DNA of 64,000 nt from Nephrocerus scutellatus (Eukaryota; Arthropoda; Insecta; Diptera; Pipunculidae). Numbering within the stretch: position 1 is the first letter of the stretch; each line of letters begins with the position of its first letter. The translations under genes and the position numbers were made by a program. The stretch lies in contig OX352764.1 in assembly GCA_947095585.1 (NCBI GenBank), forward strand, positions 76,556,816-76,620,815, given 5' to 3'. Positions 20,945-32,090 of this stretch are shown piece after piece. The notes under the pieces were generated by a model. The model worked only from the letters and a program-made list of their open reading frames with translations, searched no databases and was not told the origin of the DNA.

Positions 20945-21355
20945 GTATATATCTGTACTTCTATAATTCATATTATAAAGAGGTAAAGTTGGTTTGTGTG
21001 TAGGAGTTGATCTTCGAAACTACAAGACCGATTTAAAAAATCTTTCAACAGTATTTATAATGGACTTTCGGAGTGAATATAGGCCATACATTATCATGTT
21101 CTAATGAAAGCGCCTTTCGTGGCGACCAATTATGTAACTAAATAACTAAAGTCGACGAAAAAACGGTCGGGCAACATAATGACTGGGTGCTGTGTGCTGC
21201 GCTGTTCGCTGCGCTATTTCTGTGCTGTAAGAACATCACGCCACAATGACTGTATATATATGTTTAGGCTTAGGCAATAGTACACCCCTGACGCGGTAGC
21301 GATGGCAAGTCGTGGGTTCATGTGTGCGGGTGGCGGAGCGCCCGGGAATTGCTAG
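20945..21355 (+). mobile_element. Non-autonomous Helitron-type element
   Basis: The left part has the ATTATAAAGAGGTAAAG and ATCTTCGAAACTAC segments shared with the copy at 62601-62680. The interior TAAAGTCGACGAAAAAACGG and ACATCACGCC segments are shared with 62260-62540. The right end carries GTGCGGGTGGCGGAGCGCCC, with stem GGCG/CGCC, followed about 10 nt later by CTAG at 21352-21355 and a T. A terminal hairpin before CTRR and a following T are the hallmarks of Helitron 3' ends. It has no coding capacity. Confidence 0.7.
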
Positions 21356-21356
21356 T

Positions 21357-22285
21357 ATATGATATAAATTTCCATTTCGAATTTCCATTTCGGTTCACAA
21401 CTGTTCTGTATACGTCATGTAGTTGCAAACTTGTTAAAATAAATTTTTATTAATATTTATATTTAACAAGCTGTTCGGTGGTGCTTTGCTATCCATACAA
21501 CCACGGGTTCGGGACGCTTTTCTACCCACACAGTCAGTTAGCGTTGCTGCGTTTAGCAGCGCATCTTCACGCAAGGAGAGCACTTTCTGCACTTGTTTTG
21601 AGCGCTAAACGATTGATTTTTATATAGGTACTCGTTTATCAATATTTTTGAAAATCTGGTACTAAAAAAAACATTCAAGCTGATACTATGTTTTTTGTCT
21701 ATTTATTCAATTAATTATTCAGATTAATTTTTATATGTACAATAAAAAAATATGGGACAGTAATTTTTGTTTTCTTAGTAAAATGGCCGTTTAAAGCACT
21801 CGATACATAAATTGACATGTTTACATTAAATTTTAATAATAATTGGACAATATTAAAGATTAAATTTTACAAATTTTTCATTACTTTTTCTTGAAGCCGA
21901 AATTTAAAAATACTTCTACCATGTTATAATTTTTTATCCTATGGATAATATCGTAGATTTAAACTTACAAACTTATAAATATAAAAATAAGTTAAAAAGT
22001 AGGATATTTAAATATAAAAAAAAATAAATAAATAATAAATAGTAAATAATAAATGATAAAAATATTATCAAATATAAATTCGCAAAAAAATTAGAAAGTT
22101 TCAGTATGTAATATATGTAAATAAATAGATAATATAAATAAATCAATAATATAATAAATAAATACTATAAAAAATAATTAATATAAGTAAATGAGTAATA
22201 TGAATAATTTATAATGACAATAGTTCGGTAAGTACCAACAAAAATATCAAAAAATTTAATTACAACAATGGATAGTTACGGATGG
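21357..22285. other. Very AT-rich unannotated stretch
   Basis: No gene is recognised. Around 22010-22210 the sequence is mostly AAAT/AATA simple sequence, typical of low-complexity spacer. Confidence 0.55.
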
Positions 22286-23505
22286 TTATGTGTGATACAG
22301 CACAGGCAAGCTATGCACGTCAAAGACGTAGCCATTATCGTCGAGGTATAAGAATGCCTCGGGCGGTTTGTAGCCAGTCTCCAAAGTACTCAGGGTTAAG
22401 ATAAAATAACCCCGATATTAGTTCATTTTCTAAAGCGTTTGCTGACCTCGGAAAGTGATTCATGATCTGCCTAATTATCTCACTATCTATTCGGGACATT
22501 CCCGAGTCTTTGTTCGAGACCATCTACAGATAATCGGTTTCTGTGGTAAGATATTTGCTTTGATACGCCCTGAGACATTTGCGTTCAAACACTCAGATGC
22601 GTTCCATATACGAAGGGGTCAAATTGAACCAAATTGGACAACCATACACTATGATCGGTCTGACCAACGCCAAATAACACAACACTTTGACATCGGAACG
22701 CAAGTGTCTTGAAAAGAACAAGCGTTTTAATGCCATGAAAGGAATTTTCGGTTTTTTCAGTTGTGTATTTACGTAATGATCATAGTATAATAAGTTGTCC
22801 AGGCCAATCCCAAGATATTTGACGAGCTTCTCGTTTCGGGTTGGCACTCCGTCGCGTCGCGATCATGAAGGCGTAAGCCAATATCCCTATTACAGAGTGC
22901 CAAAGGTGTCCTGTCTCATACTTAGTCGCATTTATCTTAAGCCTCCAATCATTACAGAACGACTGTAACTCATTTAATTTATCTTGGAGATCATTTTTTA
23001 GTTTCCCTACCCAATCTCCATGTGCGTACAATATGATATCATTAGCAAACGCTATCGTAGTGTTCCTAGCCCTGAGCAGTTCGCTGAGGTAAATGCAGAA
23101 AAGGAGCGCCGAATTCACAGTTCCTTAATGCAGACCATTCGCGACATTAAAAACTTTAGCTATCGTGTCACGGTTATCAGTTACAACAAAGTTCTTATCA
23201 TAAATCATTTGCATTATTTTTGTGGAATCCCTTTCTTATTTGTTTACAAATCAGTCCATCTGTCCACACCGTGTCGAAGGCTTTCTAGATATCTAACAGA
23301 CAAGCTGCAGTGCACCATTTGTAATGCAGATGCCAATTGACATCTGAGATGAATTTGGTAACTTCGCAAATGGTCCCAATCGCTTTGTTGATAACAACTT
23401 CAAAAACCTTTCCGATTTTAGGCAACAGGCTGATTGGACTTAAGCTCAGAGGATCAGAAGGATCCTTCTGCATCTTTGCTATTGGAAAGTCGAGACATTC
23501 CAACA
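22286..23505 (-). pseudogene. Jockey-like reverse transcriptase pseudogene
   Basis: Segments in order: DPLSLSPISLLPKIGKVFE (motif 2; the usual SYRPISLLP is altered), ISDVNWHLHYKWCTAACLLD (motif A, ending at the catalytic Asp), SALLFCIYLSELL (after the PQG box, itself lost), TIAFANDIILYAHGDWVGKL, where the catalytic YADD box is FAND, then LQSFCNDWRLKINATK, VKYLGIGLDNLLYYDHYV and ALVRPIIVYGCPIWFNL of the thumb. The C-terminus reads ETGYKPPEAFLYLDDNGYVF in another frame and ends at 22286. At least two frameshifts and the loss of a catalytic Asp show it is dead. Confidence 0.82.
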
Positions 23506-23511
23506 AAATAT
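22286..23511 (-). mobile_element. Jockey-like non-LTR retrotransposon relic, 5'-truncated
   Basis: Read on the minus strand, RT motifs can be followed from the fingers (about 23505) to the end of ORF2 (stop at 22286-22288). A poorly conserved stretch with internal deletion lies near 23120-23285. The 5' edge falls next to the start of the 88-bp direct repeat at 23512. No endonuclease or 3' tail is evident. Confidence 0.78.
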
Positions 23512-23599
23512 GATATGACAATAAAAAGAGTATGCGTGAATCAAATTTTGTTGTGGATTTTTATTAAAACCATAATCTCTCACTTCGTACGTCAGACTG
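23512..23599 (+). repeat. 88-bp direct repeat, copy 1
   Basis: It begins GATATGACAATAAAAAGAG and ends CGTACGTCAGACTG. It matches 24761-24848 with only two differences visible by eye. It starts right at the 5' edge of the Jockey-like relic. Confidence 0.9.
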
Positions 23600-24760
23600 A
23601 AAAGTAGAAGTTGTTCAATAAATTGTTAAACAAGACGCAGTATTCCCTGATGAAAAAAACACATTTATATTTTTTCTTCACTTTTATTTAAATGCTAACT
23701 TAAAAGTTACAATTTCACTTATTACTATACTTGATAAAATTATACTTTTTAAATGCGCACCGTTTATAAAGTGTTTCTCGTATTTATACAATAATGTTGC
23801 GAAACAACTGGAAGAGGTGCAAATGTATGAAGTATTATTATATAGAAGTATAGGGAAACAATTCTTTCACAACACGGTGCAAAAAATGCAAACTGTGCAG
23901 AAATGTAAATATTAATTAGTATTTATTGGGTCAACTGAGGTATTGATGTTGTGAAATAATTCTTTCACAACAAGGTGTAAAAAATGCCAAATGTGCGGAA
24001 ATGTATAATTTAGTTTTTATTGGGTCAATTAAACAAAAGTTTTGAGTTGCATGGAAATTGTAAATTGACACAAAGAATTGCAGCATGTGCGAATTTTATA
24101 ATCACAATTTGATTACTAGTATGCGTGTTATTTACAATTTTCAACTTAAATTATATGCCTGGGTTGTGAGACTATAAAATGAAGCTGCCTGGTAGATGTT
24201 TTAAGACGATATTTGGAATAGCTGATACTATGTTCTTACTATGGAATGGTCGTGTTCCAGTAACTGTATAACATGTGGGGCAGACCTTTGTTTCCACTGA
24301 AAAATGGAAGATGGCTATTATGACATGAAATTTACCCCAAATCGTCTTTAATGGAGACAAAATAGAATAATAATAAAAGGCTCGAATGGGTAGGACACTT
24401 AACCTCAATGAGAAAACAAGAAATCTGCTTAGAAAGCTTGTAGTATTGAATTAATGGTATATACATGGCTTCTCATACGAACGAGATTGAATTATATCAT
24501 TTACGGCTATACGAGGGTCCTGTAAATCTTGTAGATCGTAAAACCACGCCCTTCATTAAGTGTCCATATAAATAACATCAACAGGATTTCCCTCGCTGGC
24601 GATTCTAAAAAGGCCGCACTTTATGTCTGGGTATTACTTCTTTCTTTTTACATATATATGTATATAGATATGTACCTATTCCAAAAGGGGGCACACTATG
24701 CATATTACATACACACGAATACATATGCTGCTGGGGTTAAATAATTGAGTGAAAGCGCCC
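23600..24760. other. Spacer between the 88-bp direct repeats
   Basis: No gene is recognised. It contains an imperfect tandem duplication at 23861-24033. A minus-strand 78-codon frame at 24172-24408 lacks motifs. Confidence 0.45.
23861..24033. repeat. Two-unit tandem repeat, period 98 bp
   Basis: ATTCTTTCACAACACGGTGC at 23861 recurs as ATTCTTTCACAACAAGGTGT at 23959. Each is followed by AAAAAATGC, GTGC(A/G)GAAATGTA and TTTATTGGGTCAA. Confidence 0.85.
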
Positions 24761-24848
24761 GATATGACAATAAAAAGAGTATGCGTGAATCAAATTTCGT
24801 TGTGGATTTTTATTAAAACCATAAACTCTCACTTCGTACGTCAGACTG
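24761..24848 (+). repeat. 88-bp direct repeat, copy 2
   Basis: Second copy of 23512-23599 in the same orientation, starting 1,249 bp downstream. Confidence 0.9.
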
Positions 24849-25429
24849 TCAGAAAACTACTGCACATATTCAAACGTATACAAGTAGATTCCATTTTCAT
24901 TTCCTTTGCCATCACAGTCTTGCAAACAGTATTTATGACAGCACTTACACGATGTGGCTCGGAGACTTGTTACTTTCGGTATCATCCTGCAAATTCAACG
25001 AAATGTGTTCAGACAATGTACTGGTGTAAGCAACGAAACAAGAACACATCGGGTAACCACCATATGAGAAGCCATAAAACATAATAAAAATGCAATATAA
25101 GCGAGTGCGCTATTTCTTGTGTAAGTATCCTTTTTCGTTTATGGTATTTGTACATTTGTGCATATACTCGTAAAAGAAACACAACTAAGAAACAATTTAT
25201 TTAAAAGGACGACAAGGCAGCGATACTTTGATTGTGCTGGAAGGGCAATGCAAGCAAACGACATCAGGGCCTAGGCGACTGTATGTCATTAAGATATGCA
25301 ACACTCGCAATACAACCAAAAAAAGAACAAGAACACCAAGCAAAGGACGCATTACATTGGCGCGACGGAACAGTTCGATGCCAAACCCGACAGGCTACAT
25401 TACAAGGATAATGATTATATTTATAGTTT
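24849..25429. other. Unannotated stretch, no gene recognised
   Basis: A 111-codon plus-strand frame (24749-25084) begins inside the direct repeat and has no recognisable domain. I do not treat it as a gene. Confidence 0.4.
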
Positions 25430-25660
25430 GAATTGCGTTTGGACTGTAGGTTTTTAGTACAAAAACTGTAGAAAGAACTTAATGATTGGCTAGGATCTGT
25501 AACAATATGTCTACTTTTTAGTATGTTCCTCAATCCAGACCATAAGTTTAAGTGCAAAGCATTTTGCTTCTATTGTTGTTGCACTGTGGGACACTAGCTG
25601 GGGTCCTAGCTTTCTGACAAATATTTTCAAAACCAATCACCATTTGAAGCAACTTCGTCC
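25430..25660 (-). pseudogene. Possible RNase H scrap of a LOA-like element
   Basis: On the minus strand RKLGPQLVSHSATTIEAKCF resembles the LGP...FQAE segment around the second catalytic residue of LOA-type RNase H. After a frameshift, HIVTDPSQSLSSF follows at about the right distance to be the SDSQAAL segment. No further motif can be fixed, and the reading needs at least one shift. Confidence 0.4.
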
Positions 25661-26328
25661 GGTTGGAAAGATACCTGAAATTCAAATAATAATATATATA
25701 TATAAATATAATTTAACGGTTTGTAAGGCCAATTTTTGCTCGTATGGTCGACATTACTTTCTTTTTTCCATTGTGCATTATAATGGCAGCAATTGCGATG
25801 CTCATTGCTCATAATAAATCCTTACTGCCAACGCTTTATTTTGGTTGCAGTTGGGCCACATTTTGCATTGTCTATTGGTTACTGAAGAAGCCAAGAAACC
25901 TAAAGCTATTAAGAGCCTCTGTGTGTCCGCAATAAAACTGCAATAATTTCATGAATATCCTTTTTTCTCTCAGACATCGTACATGTAATAAAATACAAAT
26001 TGCACTTCAACATCCAGTCTACAAGGCTGAAACATGAATTTCATTAAATTACAAGGCAAAGGAATCCAGCGCAATTGCACTGTTATTATAGGTCGTCATG
26101 TCCCTTTAGAAATTAGTAGAAAGTAGAAGCCAGCAGCAAATTATAGGCTATTAAAGCTAGGTAAAATATATTTGTCTTCGCAGATGGTCATTCATTTGTT
26201 TGTAGGTGTACCCTCCGTACCATATAGCAGTTTATGTAATTTGAAATTCATTGAGGTAATTACCGAATACATTGTGCAATAAATCTATTTATGTGTGGGT
26301 CCTCTATAAACAATTTTTTTGCTCCTTA
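25661..26328. other. Unannotated stretch, no gene recognised
   Basis: Frames of about 60 codons on both strands without motifs. AT-rich spacer. Confidence 0.45.
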
Positions 26329-26937
26329 TTGAAGTGAAACTTTTTTACGGAAGGGGCTACAATTTTCAAGCGTTACACTGTTATAACTCTGTTTGTTACA
26401 CTGTTATTGCTCTGTTGTGTACATTTCTGTGTTGTTCACTTTTGTTAAATTTATGCCTCGTTTTCTATAGCTATATTTTATATGTATATAACTATATTGG
26501 TATATAACTACAAATATAACTATATATATATATATGCATACATATATTACTACGTCCACAGCTCCTATGGAAATTCTGAGATCTGGCCAATAATGTCGGG
26601 AATTTTGGGAACTATGACATTTCTCAAGCGATTCGTATGAAACTCGGAATGTAGGACTAAGATCCGACTGGAAGATTTGTTCTTATGGAATTTCAGGAAT
26701 CTGGACAATAGGGTCTGTTATTTTTGGAACCAAGCCATTTCTCTAGCGGTTCGTATGAAACTCATAGGACTAATATACGATTATAATATTTGTTCCTGTG
26801 GAAATTCTGGGATTTGACAAATAGGGTCTTGGATTTTGGGAACCAAGCCATTTCTCAAGCGATTCGTATGAAATTTGGTATGTAGAATGTAATTTAATGG
26901 TAATATCGGTCACATTGTCAAAAAAGTTTCACTTCAA
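26329..26937. mobile_element. MITE-like element with 18-bp inverted termini and an internal tandem array
   Basis: TTGAAGTGAAACTTTTTT at 26329-26346 is repeated as its perfect reverse complement at 26920-26937. The 609-bp interior has no coding frame. It holds short direct repeats (GTTACACTGTTAT twice near 26374-26410), an AT microsatellite near 26480-26540, and a three-unit tandem array at 26558-26890. I could not fix a target-site duplication, so the true ends may lie slightly outside. Confidence 0.6.
26558..26890 (+). repeat. Three-unit tandem array, period about 115 bp
   Basis: TTCTCAAGCGATTCGTATGA recurs at 26621, 26739 (as TTCTCTAGCGG...) and 26852, spacings of 118 and 113 bp. Each is preceded by GGAAATTCTG or GGAATTTCAG and a TTTTGGGAAC-like segment. 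Confidence 0.88.
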
Positions 26938-27825
26938 CCGCGCGTAAAAGTTACACGCACTAATTTTTTAGATAATGCAACTCTATGAAAATAATGTATG
27001 AAATTAATTTGCTCAACAAAAATTAATTAATGTTTTAAAGGAAAGTGATTGTTACCTTAATAAGCAGTTATTTCCAACTATTTTAGTTAGCCTTCAACAC
27101 AGCTGAAGTTCATTTTCAAAGACATTGATAACAAAGAATAAAAGACGAGCAAAAAATATGGGGATTTAATTTCAAATTGCATTGATTTTCAAATCAGATT
27201 GGTAATTGGAAGGACAGATTTGTTCAAGACGTTTTCTGTTCTATCTTTCAACTATTACCCAACAAATATACGGTAAGACATAAGGCCTTATTGAGTCGTA
27301 ATATATCATATTATCTTAGAAGCATGGTACACCTTTGAATGGGGTTTACGGCTTCACTTTGGCTTCTGATTGTTTATATTATATTTATACTACTGAGTGC
27401 CCGGCATTGTACAGTTATTAAATTTCACATAACGCCCCGCCAAAGCATTAACCTCCTCCTTATAACAGTGACTTACCATCCCATTTCAACTCAGCAACCA
27501 CGAAAACTATAGAATCGTCCCTAATATCAGTAACACACCATAAAACAACAGAACAGCCACTATAGGTCTACTATTACCACCCACCCCCAACAACCCCACT
27601 TAATCACTCACAGACTACCAACACCATTAAATTGACCACATTCATCACGGCCATCCTGAAAACTATAGGTTCAGCACTCGGCTCAATAGTCAACACGGCT
27701 CAGTTCAATATTGGCAGCCACTCCATACCAACGCCTCTTCCCCCGCTTTCCACCAATGAATGATTCCAGATTGTAAGTAATATGTATACTAATTAAGGTT
27801 CGAAATCTGGAATATTTGGGGCTTA
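26938..27825. other. Unannotated stretch, no gene recognised
   Basis: No motif-bearing frame. The part 27420-27760 is C-rich on the plus strand (CCACCCACCCCC, CCACTCCATACC) and contrasts with the AT-rich flanks, but I see no function. Confidence 0.45.
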
Positions 27826-28225
27826 AAAAGCAACCCATAAAAATAAAAATTGTTCATGTAATTTCTCTAATAGGAGATACATATGTGTTTAAAATTTGAA
27901 GAAAATCAGGCTAATTTTAAATAATTTACATGGGCATCCCCCGGGATCGGAGCCCCACTTCACTTCGAACATTTTACAAAAAATTGTGTCAATCAGTTAT
28001 ATGACATGTTTTTAAAATTTAAAGAAAATCGAGCTAATTTTTAAAATATTTATATAGACACTTCTCGGTTCTGAGGCCTGAGGGGCCCCAAATAATAGAA
28101 AGTGTTTTCATGGGATATACATATGTATGCAAAGTTTGAATAAAATCGGGCTTTAGGAAAACGGTTACAAAGTGATCGCAATACTTGGTGTGTCCACCAG
28201 CCAGCCACGGGCACGCGAAGTTAAT
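27826..28225 (-). repeat. Dispersed AT-rich repeat family, locus 3
   Basis: It starts with AAAAAGCAACCCATAAAAAT as at locus 2. It contains three copies of a TATGTGTTTAAAATTTGAAG, AAAATCAGGCTAATTTT pattern, with GGGCATCCCCCGGGATCGG and GAGGCCTGAGGGGCCCC segments, and ends near AAAACGGTTACAAAGTGATC. It is in the opposite orientation to loci 1 and 4. Confidence 0.65.
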
Positions 28226-28789
28226 ATAGCGAAAGTAAAAAGCACATAACTTAAAAGAACCACGCTAAGAATTTGAGGTTTTAAACAAGAATAAAAAAAC
28301 ATTAAATTCGTGGTTATTTTCAAATATTCCAGATTTCTGTTTACAAATACCAGAAATTTTCATTTATTTCATACTATTTCTAGTTGCTAGATCTACCACT
28401 TATTTTAATTTCTATCTTTTAGTTTTGCTTCAATTAAAGCATATTTTTTAAAATATTTTAAATATTATTTTATTTATGTATTAATATTACATGGCGGTAA
28501 GCCATCAGCAGAATTGGGCGAATAACACAGAATGCTTTAGAATTGCAGGTGGCCGTAACTACCTCTGACTGGTGGAAATGCAATCAAACCTCCACGTGGT
28601 AGCCGCTGGTAAACTTTCCTCCAATACAAAAAAATCGAAATGATCGGGCTAGTCCTTTCAAAGTAAGGTTGGCACGAGGCCAATAAAATAGAAAACCCCA
28701 AATCAGCCTCGGATACACTGATGAACGACGACAAGCACGGCAACGAAAACGGCTAAACGATTTGAGAATTTTCTCATAAAAAGAGCGCG
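28226..28789. other. Unannotated stretch, partly shared with 6620-6690
   Basis: No gene is recognised. Around 28625-28690 the sequence (ATCGGGCTAGTC, CAAAGTAAGGTTGGCACGAG) resembles 6655-6695. Since it directly precedes an RTE endonuclease start, it may be RTE 5' non-coding sequence. Confidence 0.45.
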
Positions 28790-29230
28790 AGATGCACAGC
28801 AGCTACCCGATACCCTGTCCAAATCCAGGACATGCGGTGGACAGGGAATGGTGTCTTACAAAAATCAGAATATGAAATATTTACAGCTATCATGCAAGAC
28901 ATCATTTGCTCGGGTGGGGTTTCTAGTCAGCAAAAGAATGAAACCCACCGTTATCGGCTTTAAAGCAGTAAATGAACAGATATGCCCCATTCGCGTGCGG
29001 GGTAGATTTAAAAACATAAGCCTCGTAAACGTTCACGCACCTACAGAGTATTCCCCAGATGATGAAATCATCACTGAATCAGTCTGGGGGATATGAATGC
29101 ATGCAAAAATAAGTAGGGAGCCAGTATTCAGGCAGTAAATTGGAACCAATAGCATACACGAGAACATTAATGACAATTGACACGAGTCATAGAAATGGTA
29201 GCGAGCAATAATTTGGTCGTTGCGACTACA
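28790..29230 (+). mobile_element. RTE-like relic, copy C (endonuclease part only)
   Basis: On the plus strand: VQIQDMRWTGNGVLQKSEYE, then after shifts RVRGRFKNISLVNVHAPTEY, GDMN, and KISREPVFRQ, a stop, then IGTNSIHENINDN. The order and wording parallel the endonuclease of the minus-strand copy at 3140-3745 almost residue for residue, so both derive from the same family. Stops and at least two frameshifts are present. The C-terminal catalytic SDH region and the whole RT are missing. Confidence 0.8.
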
Positions 29231-30984
29231 AGGTTGGCTGGGATTTAGGATTCGCTTAGACGACAGGAGACATCACTGGGTTTTGGAAGCATAAAATTCT
29301 ACTCGATAGCTTTCTCCACATTATATTATGCTCTCTAGGTCAGAATTTAACTTGATTAACATACGAACGTTTGAGTTCCACATGAGAATTGGAGGGACGT
29401 TCCTCAGACTTATATTAGGAGCTAAGAGTGCTGTCGTCAGCGAAAGAGTGAATTGGATTAGAAATCACAGATAAGAGATCATTAATAAAAATGAGAAAGA
29501 ATGGCGGAGACAAAACAGAAGAATCGAAGCCCATTAACACCAAAAGTATTTTTCACGGTATCCCACCTCTCGCAATTGTCTGACACACGTTCTGAGAGTA
29601 ATAACTTGTCACGGAAAGATTCTCAATTCGTCGTTCGGATGCGGCCTTATTTATATTCCCATGCGCATAAAATAAAATACATAAGGCCAAGACGAGATAC
29701 ATCAATTAAATTTAGAATTTTTAGAAAATAATTTCAACATACTATAATATGCAGATATTTTCACGCAAATAGAGCATCATCTGAATTGCATTTCACCTGC
29801 AAAGACCTACCTTAGCGCATCCAACGCTTTGTTGTTGCTAACAAAATTGTATCTAACTAACGTGCATGAAATAAAATCCGCAATAAATCTACGACTTTCG
29901 AATTTAATTGCTTTGCTAATAAATTTCTGAGTTGTTCGTTGGCAACTGCGATTGCTTACGTGTTTTATTGTGGTTCGTTGAATCGAAAATAAATTATCAC
30001 TTAGTTATTAGTTTACCCTCAAATATGGACTCAGTCTGTTTGTCGGACGGCATACATCAAAGAGCTGTCAGCAGACAACACGTTGCACGGTCCATGTCGG
30101 TTTCGATGAGGTTGGTTGATATCGCACACAAACATATAAATAACCAGAACAAAAAATATGAATTTTTTATAATTCAGTACATAAACACAATTAGGTTGTT
30201 AATAGGTACATGCTCGTAATTGATTAGTTTTACGTAGGTAGGATTGGATGTGTGAGTGTGTGTCTGTTTGGGGGCGTGTACTAATAGTAACAAAGAAACC
30301 AAAACTGTTTCGAAACTATAAATAACCAAAATTAATAAACTGATACGTTCATAGATTGGCTTGCTTAGTGGATAAGATAAGTCGCTTGGCTAGTTAGGAT
30401 GCCGAAGGCGGGTGTGGGTGTTAATAATATAAATAAACTCACGTTTTTTTTTTAATATATTCTGCCCGCCTTATATAAAATAGCAATAATATGCAAGTAT
30501 AATGAGGCTTGCCAATTGTTGTGCTATAGTGAATATACCGCCAAACATTTGTGGCCGACGGGGATTAATTTAAGTATCTTTTTTCGCATATTGATTATCT
30601 CATTGTCAAAAAATAATTTTCTTAATTCAATGAAAACGTTCTGCAAAAAATTAAGAGGATTCACAACCGTACGTGACTTCTTTGAAAGAACTTCGAAGTT
30701 ATTTATCGTTATAATTTCCTTTTTGAAAATTAGTTTAGTTTGAATAAAGTAACAATAAACGTATACTTCTAGAAACAAGCATACAAGTTACTTGATGGAG
30801 GGGAGCAGTTTCCGTAAGGTTCCATTATCACTGCCATTTGAAGTCTTTTGTATATATAAATCTATCCTTTTTGGATTGCACTGAAAATAAATCAAAAATG
30901 CAACATACATAAGAGTCAGTCAGGAGGCTTCTGCCCATAATTTAGTATGGGGAAGTTCTGACATAACTGATACTTTTTATTATA
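29231..30984. other. Unannotated stretch, no gene recognised
   Basis: Open frames of 75-95 codons (29501-29731, 29932-30219, 30516-30743) show no known motif. AT-rich spacer or intron. Confidence 0.45.
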
Positions 30985-32090
30985 TTTTAAGTACCAGCCT
31001 TATTGCATACAAGATTGGAAACGAACCAACGTTCATCACCAAAAATCGACAGGAAGTCCTAGACATTACTCTTGTCTCCGTGTCTCATTAATCAAAGTAT
31101 TCTAAACTGAGAGTTTTCGACTGAGCATTCATTCTGAGATTACCGCTTCATTCAGTTGAGCTTCGATGATGAATCCACTTGCCAAGTCGCCTTCAGGAAC
31201 TATCGGAAAACAGATTAGCTTAAATACAGGGAAACACTTAAGCGACAGCGACTCACTCTTAAAAATACCCTTTAGCACTAATGAGCTTGATTATAAGGAC
31301 ACCCTGGCTTTCAACTTCAACCAAGCACTGTCTTCCTCCTGCCCTCTTACTCACTTAGAGCCAAGAAAAGACCACATAGGTGGTCACCTGAATTGGGACA
31401 ACTCATAAACAGCTGCAGACAACTGTTCAACTCAGTCAAAAGCTCAAGGAAAAAGACAGACTGGTACGCCTACACAGCATCCATCAAAATTTATAAAAAG
31501 AAACTAAGAAAAGCCAAACGTTTATCCTGGAAACTCCTCTGTGGAAAAACGAAAGATTCCTCCTTGGCTTCAAGGCTTAGGAAAGTACTCTCAACCAATC
31601 CAATAATACCTAGTTGTTTGAAAAAAGCTGAGGGCTCGTGGACTACCTCTAGCGAGAAATCGCTCAATCTGCTTCTAGACATCCACTTCCCAGGTAGCTC
31701 TCATGTCATAAGAAACGTTAGCTTTAATAGGTCCTACTCTCTATCACACATTTCTTATGATTTTATTTTAAGGGGACAAATTGCCTTAGGCACTGCGCAG
31801 CTTCAAACCATACAAATTTGCAGGACAAGATGGCATAACACCAGCCGATCTCCAAAAGACCTCAGATATTACCCTACCTGTGTTAGAGGTAATTCTTAAG
31901 AGTTGTCTAGAGTTGGTCCACATTCCGGACTTATGGAGAGAAGTGAAAGTGGTTTTCATACCAAAAGCGGGAAAATGCTCTCACGCCAGTCCAAAAGATC
32001 TCAGAACTATTAGTCTGTCATCATTCCTTTTTAAAACCTTAGAAAGACTGATTAATATCCATTTACGCAATAATATAGGTTAAAGACTTT
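30985..32090 (+). pseudogene. Endonuclease C-terminus, linker and RT fingers of the LOA-like relic
   Basis: IGNEPTFITKNRQEVLDITL is the end of the endonuclease, followed by a degraded SDHR segment. After a shift near 31390, ELGQLINSCRQLFNSVKSSR, KKLRKAKRLSWKLLC and LKKAEGSWTTSSEKSLNLLL plus DIHFPGSS form the linker. RT motifs follow in other frames: AGQDGITPADLQKTSD, IPDLWREVKVVFIPKAGK and LRTISLSSFLFKTLERLINI. The frame stops at 32081-32083, just before the palm. At least two frameshifts are needed. Confidence 0.8.

Noticed and set aside
23861..24033. CRISPR-like spaced repeats
   Set aside because: Only two long imperfect units in tandem, in a eukaryotic context.
23512..24848. LTR retrotransposon with 88-bp LTRs
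   Set aside because: The repeat does not begin TG and end CA, no primer-binding site or polypurine tract is visible, and the interior has no gag or pol motif.
25264..25557. 97-codon minus-strand frame as a gene of its own
   Set aside because: Its first part overlaps an RNase H-like relic and the rest has no motif, so it was listed only as a weak RNase H scrap.
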